Assembly (NCBI GenBank): GCA_021793895.1
Contig: JAJYRW010000006.1
Coordinates: forward strand, 1 to 19,688
DNA from: Actinomycetes bacterium
GTDB taxonomy: Bacteria > Actinomycetota > Actinomycetes > Actinomycetales > JAJYRW01
Length of the DNA: 19,688 nucleotides
Reading direction: 5' to 3'
The translations under genes and the position numbers were made by a program. Shown one piece after another: positions 14,319 to 19,688 of this stretch. The stretch's first letter is position 1, and the number at the start of each line of letters is the position of its first letter. Under the pieces are notes generated by a model. The model was not told the origin of the DNA. It worked only from the letters and a program-made list of their open reading frames with translations, and did not search any database.

Positions 14319-15338
14319 ATGTCTATTACCCATTTTTCACAAAAAATTATTGCTCTTTCCGCTGCCGGAACCCTGCTGCTAAGCGGCTGCATTGCCGGCG
14401 AAAGCGAGGCCACATCGCCCACCGATTCCGGTAGCAAAACCCTGACAATCGATTTTGCTACCTACAACCCGCTGAGCCTGGTTATTAAAGAAAAAGGCTG
14501 GCTCGAAGAAGAACTGGCAGACGTCGAGGTCACCTGGGTGCAGTCGGCGGGATCGAATAAAGCCAATGAGGGGCTGCGATCCGAAACCCTCGATATCGGC
14601 TCCACTGCCGGCTCGGCCGCACTATTGAACCGGGCCAATGGCACTCCGATAAAAACAATTTCGCTCTACAGCCAGCCCGAATGGGCCGCGCTGGTGGTCG
14701 GACCCGATTCCCAAATCACTGAAATTTCTGACCTCGCTGGCAAGACCGTTGCCGCCACGAAGGGCACCGATCCGTACTTCTTCTTAGTCCAGGCGCTGGC
14801 CGAAGCCGGTCTGGAGCCAACAGAAGTGGAGGTGCAAAACCTCCAGCACGCTGATGGTGCCGCGGCGCTAAAAAATGGCTCCGTTGATGCCTGGTCCGGC
14901 CTTGACCCGATCACGGCCGGGGTCGAAAAAGACTGGGATGCCGAACTTTTCTACCGCAATATCGACTTCAACACCTGGGGGTTCCTCAACGCCCGTGAAG
15001 CCTTCTTAGAAGACCAGCCCGAACTAGCCCAGGCCGTCGTCGATGCTTATGAGCATGCCCGCCAGTGGGCCGATGAAAACCCCGATGAACTTGCGGAAAT
15101 TCTTGCCGACTATGCCGGCCTGGAATTAGACGTTGCCGAGTTGGTACTCGAGCGCACCGGCCTTGATATTGACCCCGTACCGGGCGAAATCCAGCGCGAA
15201 GTCCTCGAAGTAGTCGGCCCAATCTTCATCGAAACCGGTGATGTTGGCGATCAAGCAACCATTGACGGGGCCGTCGACCAGCTCTTTGATCCCACCTTTG
15301 CCTCGCAAGCAAATTCTGACCGTTACAAGGACCAGTAA
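14319..15338 (+). CDS. ssuA: Sulfonate-type ABC transporter substrate-binding lipoprotein
   Basis: A 339-residue extracytoplasmic solute-binding protein of the SsuA/TauA/NrtA family. The start at ATG 14319 is chosen because GGAG lies 6 bases upstream and it gives a clean lipoprotein signal peptide (IIALSAAGTLLLSGC) with lipidation cysteine C24. The upstream in-frame start would bury the signal. Family features: ATYNPLSLVIKEKGWLEE near the start, then GSTAGSAALLNRANGTPI, DLAGKTVAATKGTDPYFFL, and DAWSGLDPITAG. It binds the substrate outside the membrane and hands it to SsuC. It starts 64 bases after ssuB and ends 2 bases before ssuC. Ligand could be a sulfonate, sulfonate ester or related organosulfur compound. 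Confidence 0.87.
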   Translation: MSITHFSQKIIALSAAGTLLLSGCIAGESEATSPTDSGSKTLTIDFATYNPLSLVIKEKGWLEEELADVEVTWVQSAGSNKANEGLRSETLDIGSTAGSAALLNRANGTPIKTISLYSQPEWAALVVGPDSQITEISDLAGKTVAATKGTDPYFFLVQALAEAGLEPTEVEVQNLQHADGAAALKNGSVDAWSGLDPITAGVEKDWDAELFYRNIDFNTWGFLNAREAFLEDQPELAQAVVDAYEHARQWADENPDELAEILADYAGLELDVAELVLERTGLDIDPVPGEIQREVLEVVGPIFIETGDVGDQATIDGAVDQLFDPTFASQANSDRYKDQ

Positions 15339-15340
15339 AA

Positions 15341-16243
15341 ATGACAAAAACACTGATTAAGGACGGCGTCTCTCCCGCTGGTCCACAAGACAAGGCGGGT
15401 GCCGGGGTCGGGACAGAAACTGCGGCTACCGCAAGTGCATCACTCCCCGCCTCCACTCCGAGGAGCGGCAGGGGCCCACGTTCCAAAAAGCGCGTTCAAA
15501 AATGGCACTGGGTTGCCGGAGCTGCCCTGCCAATTATCGTGTTGGTGGCCTGGCACTTTGTGACCACCACGGGGCTGATTCCCTCCTACCAGTTGTCGAC
15601 TCCGGCCGCGGTTTGGGAAGCCCTGATTGACCTGCAGCAGCGCGGAGAGTTGCTGGGACACATTGCGATTTCCACCCAGCGCGTGTTGCTCGGATTTGTC
15701 TTCGGGGCCGCTGCGGGCCTGGCGCTGGGAGCCCTAGTGGGCCTGTCGCCGCTGTCTCGCTCATTTTTAGCTCCGTCCATTGGCGCGCTGCGCGCAGTGC
15801 CATCACTGGCGTGGGTACCGCTGCTAATTCTGTGGTTGAAGATTGGCGAAGAATCAAAAATAACGCTCATAGCCATCGGCGCGTTCTTCCCCGTCTATAC
15901 GACGCTGGCATCGGCTTTGCGCCATGTCGATCGACAACTCATCGAGGTTGGTCGCACGTACGGCCTAAAGGGATTGGCCCTGTTGCGCTCCATCTATTTG
16001 CCAGCCGCCACTCCCCCGCTCGTCAGCGGGCTGCGCCTGGCTCTGGCCCAAGCCTGGCTCTTTTTGGTTGCCGCCGAACTAATTGCGTCCTCGGTGGGCC
16101 TGGGCTTCTTACTTACTGATTCGCAAAACAATGGGCGCGTAGACCGACTCTTACTGGCCATAGTCTTACTTGCTCTTTTGGGCAAAGCGACCGATTCGCT
16201 CGTGGGGCATGGCGAGAAGCGAGTCTTACGGAGATGGGCATGA
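15341..16243 (+). CDS. ssuC: Sulfonate-type ABC transporter permease
   Basis: A 300-residue BPD-type permease. After a ~55-residue Ala/Pro/Ser/Lys-rich cytoplasmic extension come a first membrane segment (AALPIIVLVAWHFV) and further hydrophobic segments. The EAA loop follows (EVGRTYGLKGLALLRSIYLP), which contacts the ATPase. LRAVPSLAWVPLLILWLKIGEESK is characteristic of SsuC/TauC/NrtB. AAGGA lies 9 bases before the ATG. It follows ssuA by 2 bases and overlaps the next gene at ATGA, so translation is coupled. The long low-complexity N-terminus is unusual compared with E. coli SsuC. Confidence 0.87.
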   Translation: MTKTLIKDGVSPAGPQDKAGAGVGTETAATASASLPASTPRSGRGPRSKKRVQKWHWVAGAALPIIVLVAWHFVTTTGLIPSYQLSTPAAVWEALIDLQQRGELLGHIAISTQRVLLGFVFGAAAGLALGALVGLSPLSRSFLAPSIGALRAVPSLAWVPLLILWLKIGEESKITLIAIGAFFPVYTTLASALRHVDRQLIEVGRTYGLKGLALLRSIYLPAATPPLVSGLRLALAQAWLFLVAAELIASSVGLGFLLTDSQNNGRVDRLLLAIVLLALLGKATDSLVGHGEKRVLRRWA

Positions 16244-18258
16244 CAACAATTTTTGCCCCCTACGCCAATGAGACGGCCGCCAGTTACGCGATTGCGGCGG
16301 CCGATCCCACCGGTTGGTGGGAACAGCAGGCCGCTCGATTGCACTGGGATGCGCCCTGGCATACGGCCTTGGAATGGAATCCGCCCCAGCCGCTGCGCCG
16401 GGGCGACTGGGACGGTCCGCTGAGCATCCCGGAAGCCAAGTGGTTCGTCGGTGGCCAATTAAACGCCGCCGTCAACTGCGTTGATCGTCACGTCGCAGGG
16501 GGACGTGGAGATCAAGTCGCCTATTACTTCGAGGGCGAACCGGGCGATCGGCGGACGCTGACCTATCAGCAGTTACAAGATGAAGTGGCGCGCGCGGCCA
16601 ATGCCTTTACAGAACTGGGCATAACGGCCGGAGATCGGGTCATTTTGTATCTTCCGGTCATCTTGGAAACCATCATTGCCACGCTGGCTCTGGCACGAAT
16701 CGGAGCCGTGCACTCACTGGTGTTCGGCGGGTTTTCTCAAGAGGCGCTGCGCTTTCGTGTCGCTGACACCCAAGCCAAGGCCGTGATTACCTCCGATGGA
16801 CAGTTCCGGCGCGGCAGGGCCACACCCGTGAAGGAGACGGTAGATCGGGCCGTGGCGGGTTTGGACCACGTGGAGAAGGTGATAGTGGTCCGGCGCACGG
16901 GCGAGGAAACATACGCCCGGGGGCAAATCCCATGGAATGACCAGCAGGATGTGTGGTGGCATGAGACGGTCGATGCCGCGTCAACGGTGCATGCAGCGCG
17001 CAGTTTTCCAGCTGAACATCCACTGTTCATCATGTACACATCCGGCACGACGGGACGGCCCAAAGGACTGGTGCACACCACCGGGGGCTATCTCACGCAC
17101 GCCGCCTATGCCCAGTGGGCTCATTTCAACGCCACACCGGTCGGGAAAGCGGATTGGGTGGCAGATGTGCACTGGTCTACCGCGGATCTGGCGTGGGTTA
17201 CAGCTCACACGTTCGTGCTGTACGGGCCGCTCCTAAACGGGATCACCTCGGTCATTTACGAGGGCACTCCCGACACCCCACATCCGGGCCGCCACCTGGA
17301 AATTATCGAGCGCTACGGCGTCACGACGTACTACACCGCGCCCACGCTGATTCGCTCGCTGATCTCTTGGCACAGGGACGGAAAACTGGACCTGGGAGCA
17401 TATGACCTGTCTTCGGTACGCCTTTTGGGGTCGGTAGGAGAGCCCATAAATCCCGCGGTGTGGGAATGGTTTCAAACCAATATTGGCGGCGGGAGCGCCC
17501 CCGTGATCGACACGTGGTGGCAGTCCGAAACCGGCGCCACGATATTGGCGAACCTCCCGGGCCAGTCCCTTGGAAAACCCGGTGCAGCAGGCCGGCCGCT
17601 GCCCGGGTTGGACGTGAAAATTGTTGATGATGCCGGCGCCGAAGTGGCACCCGGTGTCACGGGCAAGGTGGCAATAACTCACCCGTGGCCGGGGATGGCC
17701 CGCACCGTGTGGCAAGACCCCGAGCGCTACCTCAACTCCTACTGGGCGGAATATGCCAAGCACGGTTACTACGTGGCTGGGGATGCCGGCCGGCGCGATA
17801 GCGAGGGTGACATAACAGTTCTGGGGCGATTCGACGACGTCCTAAATATTTCTGGCCATCGCCTATCGTCTGCCGAAATTGAATCCAGTTTGGTCGCCCA
17901 CCCCCGCGTGGTAGAAGCCGGCGTAACGGGGGTGCCTGATGAGCTAACGGGCCAAGCACTGGTTGCGTTTGTAATTCCGCAGGCTTCCGCGGCGCAGCTC
18001 AACGCGTCCGAGCAAGCGGCTTTAAGTCAGGAACTGCGTGAGCACGTGGCGCGAACAATTGGCCCCGTCGCGCGGCCGTCGGCAGTTGTTTTAACTCCGG
18101 ATTTGCCCCGCACCCGGTCTGGAAAAATTCTGCGCCGCGTACTGGGAGAACTCTTTACTGGCCAGGAGCCGGGAGACCTCTCATCGCTGCAGTCTTCTCA
18201 GTCGCTCGCGCATGCCGCCCAGGCCGCGCGCCAGCATCAACTCATATCTCAAACCTAA
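16240..18258 (+). CDS. acs: Acetyl-CoA synthetase-like AMP-forming enzyme
   Basis: A 672-residue ANL-superfamily ligase that converts acetate (or a close short-chain acid), CoA and ATP to acyl-CoA. The P-loop YTSGTTGRPKG begins at residue 266. The acetate-pocket elements WVT (DLAWVTAH), the Val of GSVGEPIN and the Trp of TWWQSETG are present, and catalytic lysine K629 lies in PRTRSGK. TSDGQFRRG is typical of Acs. HWSTADLAWVTAHTF departs from the usual YWCTADVGWVTGHSY form, so propionate or another short acid is possible. ATG 16240 is favoured over ATG 16234 because GGAG is 6 bases from it; it overlaps the ssuC stop (ATGA). Placement between a sulfur importer and metY suggests recycling of acetate from MetY. 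Confidence 0.85.
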   Translation: MTTIFAPYANETAASYAIAAADPTGWWEQQAARLHWDAPWHTALEWNPPQPLRRGDWDGPLSIPEAKWFVGGQLNAAVNCVDRHVAGGRGDQVAYYFEGEPGDRRTLTYQQLQDEVARAANAFTELGITAGDRVILYLPVILETIIATLALARIGAVHSLVFGGFSQEALRFRVADTQAKAVITSDGQFRRGRATPVKETVDRAVAGLDHVEKVIVVRRTGEETYARGQIPWNDQQDVWWHETVDAASTVHAARSFPAEHPLFIMYTSGTTGRPKGLVHTTGGYLTHAAYAQWAHFNATPVGKADWVADVHWSTADLAWVTAHTFVLYGPLLNGITSVIYEGTPDTPHPGRHLEIIERYGVTTYYTAPTLIRSLISWHRDGKLDLGAYDLSSVRLLGSVGEPINPAVWEWFQTNIGGGSAPVIDTWWQSETGATILANLPGQSLGKPGAAGRPLPGLDVKIVDDAGAEVAPGVTGKVAITHPWPGMARTVWQDPERYLNSYWAEYAKHGYYVAGDAGRRDSEGDITVLGRFDDVLNISGHRLSSAEIESSLVAHPRVVEAGVTGVPDELTGQALVAFVIPQASAAQLNASEQAALSQELREHVARTIGPVARPSAVVLTPDLPRTRSGKILRRVLGELFTGQEPGDLSSLQSSQSLAHAAQAARQHQLISQT

Positions 18259-18266
18259 GGACCCCC

Positions 18267-19607
18267 ATGGCTACACATTCTGCTCCCGGCGCTGCGCCAA
18301 CTAGTGCCGATCGCGAATTTGGGTTTCGCACCCGAGCTCTCCATGCCGGAAGCGTGCCCGATCCGACAGTGGGAGCGCGCGCGGTTCCTATCTACCAGTC
18401 AACAAGTTTCGTTTTTTCCGACACGTCAGATGCCGCCAACCTTTTCGCGCTCCAAAAATACGGTTCGATCTATTCGCGTATCGGAAATCCCACGGTCTCC
18501 GCTTTTGAAGAGCGCGTAGCCGCCTTGGAAGGCGGGATCGGGGCTGTTGCAACCGCCTCGGGCATGTCGGCCGAATTCATCACGTTTGCCTCACTAGCCG
18601 GCGCAGGAGACCACATCGTGGCAGCTGGCGGCCTATACGGCGGAACAGTTACCCAACTTGACGTGACGCTGCGCCGGTTCGGGGTGGAAACCACGTTTGT
18701 TTCCAGCTCTGATCCGGCGGACTACGCGGCGGCTATTAACGAGCGCACCAAAGCAATTTATGTTGAATCGATCGCGAATCCCTCCGGCGAGATCGCCGAT
18801 ATTGCGGGGCTGGCTGAAGTGGCCCACGGCGCGAACATTCCGCTTGTTGTCGATGCGACGCTTGCCACTCCTTACCTACACCGCCCCCTGGAACACGGCG
18901 CCGACATTGTGATTCACTCCGCGACCAAGTTCCTGGGCGGGCACGGGACGACCATCGGCGGTGTCGTGGTCGAAGCGGGCACGTTTGACTGGGGCAACGG
19001 CAAATTCCCGCTCCTGACCGAGCCCGTGCCCTCTTATAACGGCTTAAGTTGGTGGCAAAACTTCGGTGAATACGGCTTCTTGACCCGGCTGCGCTCCGAG
19101 CAGTTGCGCGATATCGGGCCAAGCCTTTCCCCCCACTCCGCATTTTTGCTGCTGCAAGGAGTTGAAACTCTGCCCCAGCGCATGGATGAGCACATTAAAA
19201 ATGCGCACACGATCGCTAACTGGCTTGCCGATGACCCGCGCGTGGCCGCGGTGAACTGGGCGGGCTTGACAGACCACCCCCATCATGACCGCGCGCAAAA
19301 GTACTTCCCCGCCGGCCCGGGTTCGGTATTCGGTTTCCGGCTGGCAGGCGGCGTAAACGCCCGCGAAACCGGGCGCAAGTTCATTGAGTCGCTGCAATTG
19401 GCCTCACACGTAGCCAATATTGGTGATGCGAAAACACTAATTTTGCATCCGGCTTCGACGACGCATCAACAACTGACCACTGAGCAACTCGAAGCTGCCG
19501 GCGCGACTGAAGACCTCGTGCGAATCTCCGTCGGCCTGGAGGATGTTTCCGACATTTTATGGGACATCGACCAAGCCCTCACGGCGGCAACAGGAGGCAC
19601 CAAATGA
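18267..19607 (+). CDS. metY: O-acetylhomoserine sulfhydrylase
   Basis: A 446-residue PLP enzyme of the Cys/Met metabolism family that makes homocysteine and acetate from O-acetylhomoserine and sulfide. The PLP lysine is K221 in IHSATKFLGGHGT, and D196 (VVDATLATP) binds the pyridine nitrogen. QSTSFVF, YSRIGNPT and the ~50-residue insertion after the lysine (GTFDWGNGKFP to YGFLTRLRSEQLRDIGPSLSP) distinguish MetY from the shorter MetB/MetC enzymes. AAGGA lies 6 bases before the ATG, 8 bases after acs. It would fix sulfide or related sulfur released from the imported compound. A bifunctional O-acetylserine activity is possible. The next gene overlaps at ATGA. Confidence 0.94.
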   Translation: MATHSAPGAAPTSADREFGFRTRALHAGSVPDPTVGARAVPIYQSTSFVFSDTSDAANLFALQKYGSIYSRIGNPTVSAFEERVAALEGGIGAVATASGMSAEFITFASLAGAGDHIVAAGGLYGGTVTQLDVTLRRFGVETTFVSSSDPADYAAAINERTKAIYVESIANPSGEIADIAGLAEVAHGANIPLVVDATLATPYLHRPLEHGADIVIHSATKFLGGHGTTIGGVVVEAGTFDWGNGKFPLLTEPVPSYNGLSWWQNFGEYGFLTRLRSEQLRDIGPSLSPHSAFLLLQGVETLPQRMDEHIKNAHTIANWLADDPRVAAVNWAGLTDHPHHDRAQKYFPAGPGSVFGFRLAGGVNARETGRKFIESLQLASHVANIGDAKTLILHPASTTHQQLTTEQLEAAGATEDLVRISVGLEDVSDILWDIDQALTAATGGTK

Positions 19608-19688
19608 GCCCTTGGATCCAGCCCACCGCTGCTCGCCGGTTGGAAATACTGCAGCAAACTAAGTCGGTGGCGATTGTGGGAGCCAGAT
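19604..19688 (+). CDS. CoA-binding (YccU-like) protein, 5' fragment
   Basis: Only the first 28 codons are in the window, ending in TKSVAIVGAR. The SVAIVGA strand-loop is the start of a Rossmann-type CoA-binding domain. Such genes often sit beside metY. AGGAGG lies 8 bases before the ATG, which overlaps the metY stop (ATGA), so it belongs to the same operon and is translationally coupled. Because the rest lies outside the window, the assignment relies on context and this short motif. Confidence 0.55.
   Translation, partial: MSPWIQPTAARRLEILQQTKSVAIVGAR

Overview
The window comes from an actinobacterium, most likely Actinomycetales (I would guess Actinomycetaceae or a relative). This rests on the two paralogous ClpP genes (clpP1-clpP2), a zinc-finger ClpX, a coiled-coil-less 'alternative' valyl-tRNA synthetase, a mycobacterial-type baeRF/Balon-like protein and short cysteine-rich leader ORFs. 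The genus cannot be fixed from the sequence alone. No transposase, phage gene, integrase or CRISPR array is visible. Coding density is high.

Layout. (1) 118-2915, minus strand: a sulfur-scavenging unit read as Cys/Met-rich leader peptide, structured leader RNA, ssuE-type FMN reductase, flavin-dependent monooxygenase (DmoA/NtaA/SeuA-like) and OsmC-family protein. (2) 3035-3814: a classical SDR oxidoreductase, divergent from valS (3916-6558, plus). (3) 6617-12331, minus: a translation and proteostasis block with a baeRF/Balon-like protein, clpX, clpP2, clpP1 and tig. tRNA-Pro(TGG) lies just upstream on the same strand, and tRNA-Gly(TCC) lies on the plus strand. (4) 13055-19688, plus: a second sulfur unit. 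It holds a cysteine-rich small ORF, hairpin-rich leader RNA, a sulfonate-type ABC importer (ATPase, lipoprotein SBP, permease), an acetyl-CoA synthetase-like enzyme, O-acetylhomoserine sulfhydrylase (metY) and the start of a CoA-binding-domain gene that runs off the window.

How it fits together. The right-hand unit would import an organosulfur compound and fix the released sulfide into homocysteine. The left-hand unit would supply reduced flavin and a flavin-dependent monooxygenase to oxidise the compound and release inorganic sulfur. No canonical ssuD is present. Acetyl-CoA synthetase next to metY suggests that acetate released by the MetY reaction is re-activated. Both units begin with a very short ORF rich in cysteine codons followed by RNA hairpins. 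The most interesting reading of the window is therefore a split sulfur-acquisition regulon under parallel cysteine-responsive translational attenuation. The enzyme families are read with good confidence; the true substrate and the attenuation mechanism are inferences.
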